A stretch of DNA of 64,000 bases, taken from the NCBI RefSeq assembly GCF_009674685.1, contig NZ_WKJI01000002.1, positions 186,001-250,000 of the forward strand. Direction: 5' to 3'. This DNA comes from Pedobacter puniceum (lineage in GTDB: Bacteria; Bacteroidota; Bacteroidia; Sphingobacteriales; Sphingobacteriaceae). The translations under genes and the position numbers were made by a program. Of this stretch, positions 1-8,040 are shown one piece after another; the stretch's first letter is position 1; each line of letters starts with the position of its first letter. The notes under the pieces are model-generated. The model searched no databases. It was not told where the DNA came from and worked only from the letters and a program-made list of their open reading frames with translations.

Positions 1-1267
1 CCGATACATGCCTGGCCCAAATACCATAAGCCGGAATAGTTGGCTTAAAAGTGCTGATTTCTGGATAGGCTGTTTCTGCTTCTGGTACTACTTGCCTAGC
101 ATGTTTGGCATTACCACCTCCTGCTATTCTGATGTCTATATTTTCTAATGTTAGATTTTTAATGTCATGCCCCGGTACGCCAGTAATTAAAATGCCACTT
201 GGTGGATCTATTTGTGCAGGATTGGCAGCTTTAGCATTTACATTTCTGATGCTTACATTTTCTATTACTCCGGTTTTTTGTTTGGTATCACTATCTTTTC
301 TAAAAACGTTAAGACGAGAACCTAATCTAATGAGCATTGGGGTACGCACATTATTCATGGTGATGTTAGATATTTCTACATTACGTATTTGTGCGCCATC
401 AACACTGTTAATTTTAATACCTCCATTTCTAGTATCATAGATATAAACATCAGATATTTTGATGTTTTCGAAAGGCGCCATAGACTCGGTGCCAAACTTT
501 ATACCGCCATGGTTACTGGTAATTCTTAAACCTTTTACTTCTATGTTTTTACAAGCCATTTGGCTCCAGGTGGTTTTAAAGCATAAACCATCGTCACCGG
601 TATCAATATCACAATTGAATATTTTTACGTCTTGCGAGCAATCAATATCAAAACCATCATTATTACCTAAGCCACGACTTTTAATGGTAACACCCGAAAT
701 GTCTATACCTTTACAAGCAAAAAAGTGGGTAGTCCACGCGGTAGAATTAATCAGTTTCACATCTTTAACAACAATACCTGTACTTCTTACAAATCTTACC
801 AAGAAAGGTCTTTTACCTCTTCCGCCTGATGCTAAAACATCTTTCCCTCTGCCATTTATGGTTCCTCCACCAATGATGCCTACATTTTTAGCATCAACTG
901 CACCAATAAAACAGTAGCCCATTAAAGCTCCATTACCGGTTCTAAAAGCGTCTACCATTTGGTAATCTGCAATATTTTTACTGCCCAATAATTCTGTTTT
1001 TTCTGATAAAGAAATGGTGATATTATCTTTTAATAAAATAGTACCTGAAACATATTTACCTGCAGGAAAATGTAAAAGAGCACCACCTTTTTTACTGTAA
1101 TCATCAATTAACTTTTGAATAGCCTTCGTGTTTACCACATTGGTATCGGCAACTACGCCATGCTTGGTAACATCAACTATAACTGTTTCTGAAGCTTTTA
1201 CAGCTGTTCGGTTTATTGTAAGTAGTAAAAATGCTACGCTTAATACTTTAATAATGCTTTTTAACAT
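1..1267 (-). CDS. GH28 family polygalacturonase-like glycosidase, partial (C-terminus beyond left edge)
   Basis: The ATG is the complement of 1265-1267 and the frame stays open to the window edge, so about 422 residues are visible and the C-terminus is missing. The N-terminus has a hydrophobic signal segment (VLSVAFLLLTINRT). Then a Pectate_lyase_3-type start (FPAGKYVSGTILLK) leads into a right-handed beta-helix. GH28 landmarks occur in order: NNDGFDID near residue 200 (family NTD), DTGDDGLCFKT near 225 (the DD pair), SNHGGIKFG near 250 (GHG, with the order N-H-G-G) and GGIKIN near 280 (RIK region, with the Arg replaced). The family cleaves galacturonide bonds in pectin, endo or exo. It follows the GH29 gene by 7 bp and is the last visible gene of the side-chain operon. 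Substrate may be rhamnogalacturonan or another glycan because the GHG/RIK motifs are atypical; family assignment is firm. Confidence 0.88.
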   Translation of the reverse strand, partial: MLKSIIKVLSVAFLLLTINRTAVKASETVIVDVTKHGVVADTNVVNTKAIQKLIDDYSKKGGALLHFPAGKYVSGTILLKDNITISLSEKTELLGSKNIADYQMVDAFRTGNGALMGYCFIGAVDAKNVGIIGGGTINGRGKDVLASGGRGKRPFLVRFVRSTGIVVKDVKLINSTAWTTHFFACKGIDISGVTIKSRGLGNNDGFDIDCSQDVKIFNCDIDTGDDGLCFKTTWSQMACKNIEVKGLRITSNHGGIKFGTESMAPFENIKISDVYIYDTRNGGIKINSVDGAQIRNVEISNITMNNVRTPMLIRLGSRLNVFRKDSDTKQKTGVIENVSIRNVNAKAANPAQIDPPSGILITGVPGHDIKNLTLENIDIRIAGGGNAKHARQVVPEAETAYPEISTFKPTIPAYGIWARHVS

Positions 1268-1274
1268 GCTTATA

Positions 1275-2825
1275 TTATTCTAAAATTAATTCCCAGGTTT
1301 GCTTGCTCTTATCATCAGTTTTTATTTTAAAGACAAGTGCATAATCGGCATCTAAATTTTTAGGTAATTGAATATTTAAAGCCTCTGGAGTTTGTTTCCA
1401 GATTAGCTTTTCTGTTGTACCTAAAAGTTGAATATCCTCTATTTTGTTAACCAATGTAAGGTTTGATGCTAAAGACTTGATATTAACTTCTTTTTCAGGG
1501 ATTTTAAGTACAAAAGCATAGACATACCCATTTCGGGTTGTAAAGCGTATATCTTGTTCTGTATAAGGTTTTCTTTGCTCTTGAAAAGCGCCAGAAGTTA
1601 CTTTGGTAGGCCCCTCGCCATAAACTAACCAAGGGCGACTTGCGTAAATACCTTCACCATTAATTTTAAGCCACCCACCCAATTGTTTTAAGATTTGAGC
1701 TTGATTTTCTGGCAAAGTACCATCACTTCTTAAACCAACATTTAGAAGTAGATTACCATTTTTACTTACAATATCAATTAAATTGCCTACTAAAACATCA
1801 ATGGTAAATTGCGGTTCGGTTTTACGGTAAAACCAACCTCCTGATAAGTCAGTATCTGTTTGCCAAGGTAAACGCTGCAAAGCATCAGATTGCCCACGTT
1901 CTATATCCCAAACAAAAGCTCTTTTATCTGGCCCATGTTTTAAATTCATAACGGCTTCTAGTTTACCATTATGCTTTTGGATATTACTGTTATAAAAGTG
2001 TGAAGCTAAATCCAAACCATATGTCATACCTTTATTGGTACCAGGTAAAGACCCATCAAAATAAAGTAAATCGGGTTTATACTTATCTACAAGTTCTAAT
2101 GTTCTGCTATACCACACTTTCATCCAAGCTTCATCATTCATGTAATCTAAGCTGTAGTTGCTATTGTAGAAATCGGCATATTTAGGATTTTTACCATCAA
2201 ATTTTCTTGAGGTTTGAAAGAAAGAAGCCACTCTATCAAGATGCGTTGATACCCCGAATCTTACACCCTGACGTTCAGCGGCTTCTTTCCAACCTTGAAT
2301 AATGTCTTTTTTGGGCCCCATAGCTACAGCATTCCAACGATGTTGAGAATCGTACATATCAAAATTATCATGATGTACTGCTACTGGTACTATATATTTT
2401 GCACCACAGGCTTTATAGAAAGCTACTAGAGAATCAGGATTCCATCGTTCTGCCTTAAACATAGGGATGAAATCTTTATAACCAAATTTATTTGGATGCC
2501 CATAGCGCTTGGTATGCCATGCTAATAGTTTTTCTGCTTGTACACTTCTTTCATGTCCAGGAGGATACTCTCCAGGGCCATACATGTATCTGCCGTAATG
2601 TGAGCCACCATATTCTCTATTTTCATCTATAGCAGCCATAATACCCCAGTGCATAAAAATCCCAAATTTGGCATCTCTAAACCAATCAGGGGTTTTATAA
2701 TTTTGCGCTAATGATGACCAACTAGATTCAAATTTTGGCTGAGCTATTAAACTATTAACACTTAAAAAGCATCCTGAAACAAGACACAGAAGAGTTTTCT
2801 TAACTGTTTTATGAGTATCAACCAT
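1275..2825 (-). CDS. GH29 alpha-L-fucosidase, secreted
   Basis: A 516-residue protein with a signal peptide (TLLCLVSGCFLSVNSLIAQ, about residues 11-29). GH29 signatures are FGIFMHWG near residue 54, the substrate-binding HHDNFDMYDSQ region near 150, and KPDLLYFDG near 255, whose Asp is the expected nucleophile of the retaining mechanism. GH29 enzymes remove terminal alpha-L-fucose; in pectin and xyloglucan breakdown they act on side chains. The gene is 7 bp upstream of the GH28 gene and 202 bp after GH88, so it could be read through or have its own promoter in that gap. The final residues form a beta-sandwich typical of the family C-terminus. Family is certain; linkage specificity is not visible from sequence. 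Confidence 0.93.
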   Translation of the reverse strand: MVDTHKTVKKTLLCLVSGCFLSVNSLIAQPKFESSWSSLAQNYKTPDWFRDAKFGIFMHWGIMAAIDENREYGGSHYGRYMYGPGEYPPGHERSVQAEKLLAWHTKRYGHPNKFGYKDFIPMFKAERWNPDSLVAFYKACGAKYIVPVAVHHDNFDMYDSQHRWNAVAMGPKKDIIQGWKEAAERQGVRFGVSTHLDRVASFFQTSRKFDGKNPKYADFYNSNYSLDYMNDEAWMKVWYSRTLELVDKYKPDLLYFDGSLPGTNKGMTYGLDLASHFYNSNIQKHNGKLEAVMNLKHGPDKRAFVWDIERGQSDALQRLPWQTDTDLSGGWFYRKTEPQFTIDVLVGNLIDIVSKNGNLLLNVGLRSDGTLPENQAQILKQLGGWLKINGEGIYASRPWLVYGEGPTKVTSGAFQEQRKPYTEQDIRFTTRNGYVYAFVLKIPEKEVNIKSLASNLTLVNKIEDIQLLGTTEKLIWKQTPEALNIQLPKNLDADYALVFKIKTDDKSKQTWELILE

Positions 2826-3027
2826 GATGATTTAAAAGCTAAGCATTTAAAGTATGGGTATTTACCTTTTAAAATAAGGTGGCATACTTACGCTAGTTGT
2901 ATAATTGATTAAATCAAATAAACAGTAATTTTAGCTTAAATCGCTACTAAAAATTAGCTATTAAGTAAGTTATTTTGGCAGATTTTTGCAGTTAAAAAAC
3001 AATGTTTTTCATAGGTAAATGATTAAC
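2826..3027. other. Intergenic gap between GH88 and GH29
   Basis: This 202-bp AT-rich gap is the largest inside the side-chain operon. It holds no gene-length open frame and no copy of the GCAATCGWTRCCGG motif. A short AT-only inverted repeat near 2994-3009 is too weak to be called a terminator. An internal promoter for the GH29-GH28 pair is possible but I cannot point to a convincing box. Confidence 0.4.
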
Positions 3028-4215
3028 TTATTTTAACTGTCTTTTTCTTAATAAAGCTTCTAAATAATAGTAATCGGCATAGTTTAAAGGCACATCAACC
3101 TCGCTGTTAGAAGGTGCAGAACCTGTACTGTGTAACAAGATAAAGCCTTTAGCTTCGCCAACCGGAGCGATGTATTTTGTACTTAAACTGTGTAGCATTT
3201 TATCTGCTTTTTGTTGATAATACGACTTCTTATCGCGTGTGTAGGTACTTAACTCGTACAAGCTTGATGCTACAATAGCTGCTGCAGATGCATCACGAGC
3301 TTCGTTAGGTATTTTTTTAGAATCAAAATCGCAATAAGGCACTAAATCTTCTGGTAAATTTTTATGGTTAAGATAAAACTTAGCAATATTTTCTGCCTGA
3401 GCTAAATAAACAGGGTTTTTAGTTTCTCTGTAACATAAAGTATAGCCATATAGTGCCCAAGCTTGCCCTCTAGACCAGGCCGACTCGTGAAAATATCCTT
3501 GGTGCGTATTTTTCTTTAGCACCGCACCTGTATTTGGGTCATAATCTATTACGTGGTACGAACTGTAATCTGATCTAAAATGATTTTTCATAGTGGTATT
3601 GGCATGGGTAACCGCAACTTTATAAAAAGAAGAATCACCAGTTAATCTTGTAGCTGCAAAAAGCAATTCTAGATTCATCATATTATCAATAATCACTGGA
3701 TTTACCCATTTATCCCTACTATGGTCCCAAGATAAAATAACTCCGGTTTTAGGGTTAAACCTGGTCATTAAAGTTTTAGCAGACTGTATAATTACATCTT
3801 TATAATGTGGGTCATTGGTTAACCTGTAACCTGTACCAAAACTGCAATAAACTTTAAAACCCATATCATGAGTTGTTCCGTTTGTTTTCTCTTCCTCAAT
3901 ATCTGCAGTAAACTTCTTAGCTTCTGTAAACCAGGTTTTGTTTTTCTTATTATTCTCGTGTAAAAACCAAAGTACACCAGGGAAAAAACCGCTAGTCCAA
4001 TCTCTAGAAGCTACTAACTTTAACTCTCCATTTTCTATAGTACGCGGCGAAACCAGCTTTTTGTTAGTTGTTTTAGCTTTAGCTTTTTCTACTTCTGTAA
4101 GCATTACTGCTGTTTGCTTTTCGGCATGTTTAAAGGCCTTTTTAATATTTACTTTTTGTGCAAAAGCAATATTACTTAATAAGGCTAACGTAAGAATCAG
4201 TTTAAAATATTTCAT
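3028..4215 (-). CDS. GH88 unsaturated uronyl hydrolase
   Basis: A 395-residue secreted protein (signal peptide FKLILTLALLSNIAFAQ). The alpha/alpha-barrel signatures of GH88 are clear: ASRDWTSGFFPGVLWFL near residue 70, THDMGFKVYCSFGTGY near 115 with the catalytic Asp, SYHVIDYDP near 220, and SAWSRGQAWALYGY near 250. The family hydrolyses the 4,5-unsaturated uronic acid left at the non-reducing end by polysaccharide lyases. That fits the PL1 and PL9 lyases elsewhere in the window, although classic GH88 substrates are glycosaminoglycan-type and some members act on unsaturated rhamnogalacturonan or glucuronate side chains. It lies 24 bp after GH31 in the same operon and probably works in the periplasm. 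Confidence 0.93.
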   Translation of the reverse strand: MKYFKLILTLALLSNIAFAQKVNIKKAFKHAEKQTAVMLTEVEKAKAKTTNKKLVSPRTIENGELKLVASRDWTSGFFPGVLWFLHENNKKNKTWFTEAKKFTADIEEEKTNGTTHDMGFKVYCSFGTGYRLTNDPHYKDVIIQSAKTLMTRFNPKTGVILSWDHSRDKWVNPVIIDNMMNLELLFAATRLTGDSSFYKVAVTHANTTMKNHFRSDYSSYHVIDYDPNTGAVLKKNTHQGYFHESAWSRGQAWALYGYTLCYRETKNPVYLAQAENIAKFYLNHKNLPEDLVPYCDFDSKKIPNEARDASAAAIVASSLYELSTYTRDKKSYYQQKADKMLHSLSTKYIAPVGEAKGFILLHSTGSAPSNSEVDVPLNYADYYYLEALLRKRQLK

Positions 4216-4239
4216 TTTATATTCAATTTTGGGCTTTTA

Positions 4240-6393
4240 TTATTTCTTTGTCATGTAGGTAAAACTTACTTTACCAATGGTATTAGGTTTACCTTTTTCT
4301 GGTGCTGATATTGACCCTTTAAATGTTCCGTTTTTCTGTTTTTCTACCTTAATTTGTCTCCAGCTGTAAGCACCTTTTTCGTAATTGAAGGTTTCTCCAT
4401 CATCATCATAAAGCATAAAAGAGTTTGGTTTTTCACCATAAAATCTAACTTCTAAATCAACTTTCTCATTCAATTTTGGAGCATGTAATTTGGCAGGCAT
4501 CATAGGTATAATACCGCCATCTTTAACAAAAACCGGAATTTTATCTAAACCTGGTGTTACAGTAATTACTTTACCATCGCCAACAAAATCTCCGGTATAG
4601 AAATCATACCATTTACCTTTTGGTAACACTACTTTTCTTGAAGTTTGGCCAGTAAACATTGGGGCTACTAATAAATAATCGCCAGCCATGTATTGGTCTT
4701 TAATTTCTCTAGAGGTAGCTTCTGCATAAGGGTTTTCTTCTAGATTAACATTTCCTGAAACAACTTCTTTTTTAGCTTCTTGCTGGAAACCTTCTTCTAA
4801 ATTCATCGCTCTAAAAGGAGGGATTCCTTCAAAATGATATTTAGCAAAAGTAGTATACCAGTAAGGCATCATTTTCATCCTCAGTAATGAGAATTCTTTA
4901 ACTTGCTCGGCAACGTCTGGGTAAGTCCAAGGTTTTGTGCCGGATGACCAAGCGTTAATCATGGCCATTGGAGAAAATACATTAGATTGAAATCTTCTTA
5001 ACCATTCTTCGCCAGTTTTTGATGCCCTAACTTCTGGTGTCCAGAGTACGCCAGAGAAACCGCTATTGATTAAAGCGGTAATAAAGTCTTCGTGGTTGTA
5101 ATAATCATTGTAGATAACATAAGGGAAAGAAGTACCTCCTCCGTTTGATGCTCTTACTAAACCAAATGTCCTTTGGTTGCGCTCTTTAAATAATTCTGAA
5201 GTATAACGTTGAACCATTAAACCATAAGTTTGTCTCATTTGCTCGGCAGAAACTCCGGAAGGAAACTTTGCTATATCTGGCCATAAATGATAATCGTAAC
5301 CATCAACCTCATCTATTTTGTATCCGCTTACGCCGATGTCTATTTGGTCTTGCTTAAGCTGATTGAAGAATATTTTTCTGGCTTCTGGCAAATTAAAATC
5401 AGGAACTGCACCACGCCAAACTGTATGTGAACCTGTTAAGGGTCTTATCTCTTTATAAAAACTAGCTTTTGGCGATACGTAAGGATTTATCCATAGGTTT
5501 AACCTGATGCCTTTATCAAGCATTTCTTTTACAAAAGCCTGCGGGTTTGGATATCTGCCTTTATCCCAAGTAAAACTTCCTGGATAAGCCCAACTTTGCC
5601 AACCTGGCTCTAAACCAACAAAATCTAATGGATAACCTTTATCCTGAAAGGCTTGAACTTCTTCTTTTACTTCAGCGTCGGTAAATTTTGTTTTAACACG
5701 TTGTGTAAAGCCTAAACCCCATCTTGGTGGTAAATAACCTCCACCATTAAATAAGTTGTAGCGTTGCATCACTTGCAACGGTTTTGGACCTGCAAAAACA
5801 TAAAACTCTACTCCTTCGGCTGGTACTAAAATCTCAACAGCATCAGAAGTATTTCTTGATTGCCAGTTTTTACCAGCTGTTCTATCCACAGGTTCTGCTG
5901 GGAAAATAGGGCTATCTTTTCTTAAACTTGTGCCTGCCCATACTTTAATATATCTGGCCGAATTGATAAAAACACCATAACCTTTAGATGACATGTAAAA
6001 AGGCACTGGTGCATGGGTACGTCCGTTATCTTTACCACCATAGTGGTCTACATGCAATTCTAAAACCTTAGCTCTTTGATGTACGGTTTGAAAGTTTAAA
6101 CCAAAGCCATAAAGCTGTTCTTCTAAATCCAAAGGAAAACTTAAAAAAGTTTTTCCGTCTTGTAATTCAAACTTAATATCAGCTTGTTGAAGCGGAAAAG
6201 TTGCACTCCCTACCTTAGCTAAAGCAGTTGCATTTGGCTTTGCGCCTGATGCCTTTAATAAATCAAAATTTTCTGGCTTTCCGGCTACACCTTTCCATAC
6301 ACCGGGATAAACTTCTGTCCATTGTATAGCTTGAGGAAATGCTTGTATAACAATAAAACAAAGGCAGATAGCTAATAAACTTATTTTCTTCAT
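4240..6393 (-). CDS. GH31 family alpha-glycosidase (alpha-xylosidase/alpha-glucosidase-like)
   Basis: A 717-residue secreted protein (signal segment ISLLAICLCFIVIQAFPQ). It has the N-terminal galactose-mutarotase-like sandwich, then a TIM barrel with GFTQRVKTKFTD and DFVGLEPGWQSWAYPG. The segment GVSGYKIDEVDGYD near residue 355 carries the nucleophile Asp (KID). FGLVRASNGGGTSFPYVIYNDYY near 425 is the acid/base region, and a GH31 C-terminal domain with LLVAPMFTG and DDDGETFNYEKG follows. Family members remove alpha-linked xylose, glucose or galactose from glycan ends. The gene sits 9 bp after the upstream beta-helix gene and 24 bp before GH88, within the side-chain operon. The substrate cannot be read from sequence; a xyloglucan or pectic side-chain alpha-glycoside is the natural guess. 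Confidence 0.9.
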   Translation of the reverse strand: MKKISLLAICLCFIVIQAFPQAIQWTEVYPGVWKGVAGKPENFDLLKASGAKPNATALAKVGSATFPLQQADIKFELQDGKTFLSFPLDLEEQLYGFGLNFQTVHQRAKVLELHVDHYGGKDNGRTHAPVPFYMSSKGYGVFINSARYIKVWAGTSLRKDSPIFPAEPVDRTAGKNWQSRNTSDAVEILVPAEGVEFYVFAGPKPLQVMQRYNLFNGGGYLPPRWGLGFTQRVKTKFTDAEVKEEVQAFQDKGYPLDFVGLEPGWQSWAYPGSFTWDKGRYPNPQAFVKEMLDKGIRLNLWINPYVSPKASFYKEIRPLTGSHTVWRGAVPDFNLPEARKIFFNQLKQDQIDIGVSGYKIDEVDGYDYHLWPDIAKFPSGVSAEQMRQTYGLMVQRYTSELFKERNQRTFGLVRASNGGGTSFPYVIYNDYYNHEDFITALINSGFSGVLWTPEVRASKTGEEWLRRFQSNVFSPMAMINAWSSGTKPWTYPDVAEQVKEFSLLRMKMMPYWYTTFAKYHFEGIPPFRAMNLEEGFQQEAKKEVVSGNVNLEENPYAEATSREIKDQYMAGDYLLVAPMFTGQTSRKVVLPKGKWYDFYTGDFVGDGKVITVTPGLDKIPVFVKDGGIIPMMPAKLHAPKLNEKVDLEVRFYGEKPNSFMLYDDDGETFNYEKGAYSWRQIKVEKQKNGTFKGSISAPEKGKPNTIGKVSFTYMTKK

Positions 6394-6402
6394 GATGAAA
6401 TA

Positions 6403-7920
6403 TTACTTTAAATTTTTACGAGCATTTAATTGCGCTATGTACAAAGAACTTGGCTGTAAGCCTTCTTTATTTTGTCCTTCCCACTCACCATCCGGACGGT
6501 CGCCAAGTTTGGTATTGATTCTTTTTTCTGCTATGACACCAATAGCATAGTTTTTACCACTTACATAAGGGTTTTGTAGAGTTATTTCTTTAGCTCGGCA
6601 ATTCCAAAACACTTGGTTTACGCCAGCCCAACCATGTCCCGTACCAGAGTTTCCTCTGTCTTGAACATTCATCTGCCCGTCTGTTACTACGTTATCATAA
6701 AGAGTACCCATTGTCCAACGGTGGTGCGGACCAATATCTGAATGGGTTTTAGATGCTTTACAATTGTAAAATACATTTGGTCCAAGAACTTGAGCAGCTG
6801 TAACATAATCATGTCTGCCCTCAGTAGTTTCTAAATTCATAAAGAGGTTTTGCTGTCCGACGTTGTTAAAAGAATAACGTCTTCCACCAGTTATTTGCGA
6901 TTTTCCATCTAAACATTTAGAATCAATTACAGTAACTTTCTTGGCGCCTCTTTCTAAACTTACGCAAGAGTATCCAAAATATTTAGAAACGATGTTTCTA
7001 GCCCAAGCATTCTCAACCTTATTAAATTGTACAGCTATCCAGCCATGCTCTTCATCGGTATCATTGGCATACTCTGATTGTATCTCTAAATTTTCTATAC
7101 CTACTTCTTTAATTCTTCCTGTAAAAGTATATTTATAAACTTCGCCACCACCGTATTGTGCTTCCATAGCCATAACTATAGGATTATCAATAAAAATAGT
7201 ATTGCCTTCTATTTTGGTTATTTTACGCTCGAAAGGGAAATTATAGGATTTAGTATCCCACTGTCTGGTGTCTGATTTGGGAACAATTTTATCCATTTTT
7301 AAATCAGCAATCCATTTTTCTGTAGCTGGCCTGTACACAATAATATCATCTCCAACCTGATAATCTTTAGCAGATTTCACTTTAAAAGATTTAGCACCAA
7401 CAGGGACATAATCATCAGTAATTTTTACCCTTGTGCCATTAACTTCTTTAACATCGCCATCACCAGAAACCACAATTAGGTTTCTTTTCAACTTTCCTGT
7501 GGCAACCAAAACAGTCCCTTTTTCTCCTCTTAACACTATACCGCCCGTATTAATCCTAATAACACCGGGTATTTTATAAGTTCCCTTTTTGAGTAATATA
7601 GCCCCACGATGCCCCATGCTGTTGGGCTTTAATTTTGCCACTTCATCTATAGCTTGCTGTATTAGCTTTTCGCTATCGCCAGATGTTGGTACAGTAAGTG
7701 TTTTTACAACTTTAACATCAGGAATTGCTTTATCTCCGTGGTGATAGCCCACTCGGCTAAAATCTGGAATGGTATTCCCTTGCTTATCTGGGAAATAGGT
7801 AATACTACCATCGGCGTTAAGCTTTAAAAACTTAGACTGCCACGTTGCATTAGAAAATGCAAAGAGAAGTGTAGTGGTAATTGCTACCAACAAAAAAAAC
7901 TTTAAAGGATGTAATTTCAT
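6403..7920 (-). CDS. Secreted right-handed beta-helix protein, uncharacterised family (copy 1)
   Basis: The frame is open to an ATG at 8013, but 31 extra residues there would precede a good signal peptide starting MKLHPLKFFLLVAITTT. I place the start at the ATG complementary to 7918-7920, giving 505 residues. The N-terminus has FSRVGYHHGDKAIPDV, then a Pectate_lyase_3-like entry (IQQAIDEVA, GAILLKKGTYKI, GIVLRG) and a long parallel beta-helix. Motifs GRHDYVT, SDIGPHHRW and GTGHGWAG are identical or nearly so in the paralog at 15599-17287, so these His/Arg/Asp residues probably form the active or binding site. I do not recognise a characterised CAZy family. It is 9 bp from GH31 and 26 bp from GH95. 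It could be a lyase or hydrolase on a pectic side chain. Confidence 0.75.
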   Translation of the reverse strand: MKLHPLKFFLLVAITTTLLFAFSNATWQSKFLKLNADGSITYFPDKQGNTIPDFSRVGYHHGDKAIPDVKVVKTLTVPTSGDSEKLIQQAIDEVAKLKPNSMGHRGAILLKKGTYKIPGVIRINTGGIVLRGEKGTVLVATGKLKRNLIVVSGDGDVKEVNGTRVKITDDYVPVGAKSFKVKSAKDYQVGDDIIVYRPATEKWIADLKMDKIVPKSDTRQWDTKSYNFPFERKITKIEGNTIFIDNPIVMAMEAQYGGGEVYKYTFTGRIKEVGIENLEIQSEYANDTDEEHGWIAVQFNKVENAWARNIVSKYFGYSCVSLERGAKKVTVIDSKCLDGKSQITGGRRYSFNNVGQQNLFMNLETTEGRHDYVTAAQVLGPNVFYNCKASKTHSDIGPHHRWTMGTLYDNVVTDGQMNVQDRGNSGTGHGWAGVNQVFWNCRAKEITLQNPYVSGKNYAIGVIAEKRINTKLGDRPDGEWEGQNKEGLQPSSLYIAQLNARKNLK

Positions 7921-8040
7921 TTTATAATTGGTTACTATGGGTGTACCAAATAAACGGCATTTTTGCGGTATAAAAATCACATCAATTACCTTAAAAATAA
8001 GCTGAATTAACATCCTATAAGATTGTTACAAATTCAAGTT

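Noticed and set aside
459-917. Long open frame on the plus strand inside the GH28 gene
   Set aside because: It is antisense to a well-supported GH28 coding region with complete family motifs, has no signal or domain, and its composition follows the complementary codons.
2994-3009. Inverted repeat between GH88 and GH29 as a terminator
   Set aside because: The stem is almost only A-T pairs, with no GC content and no following T tract on the minus strand beyond the stem itself.
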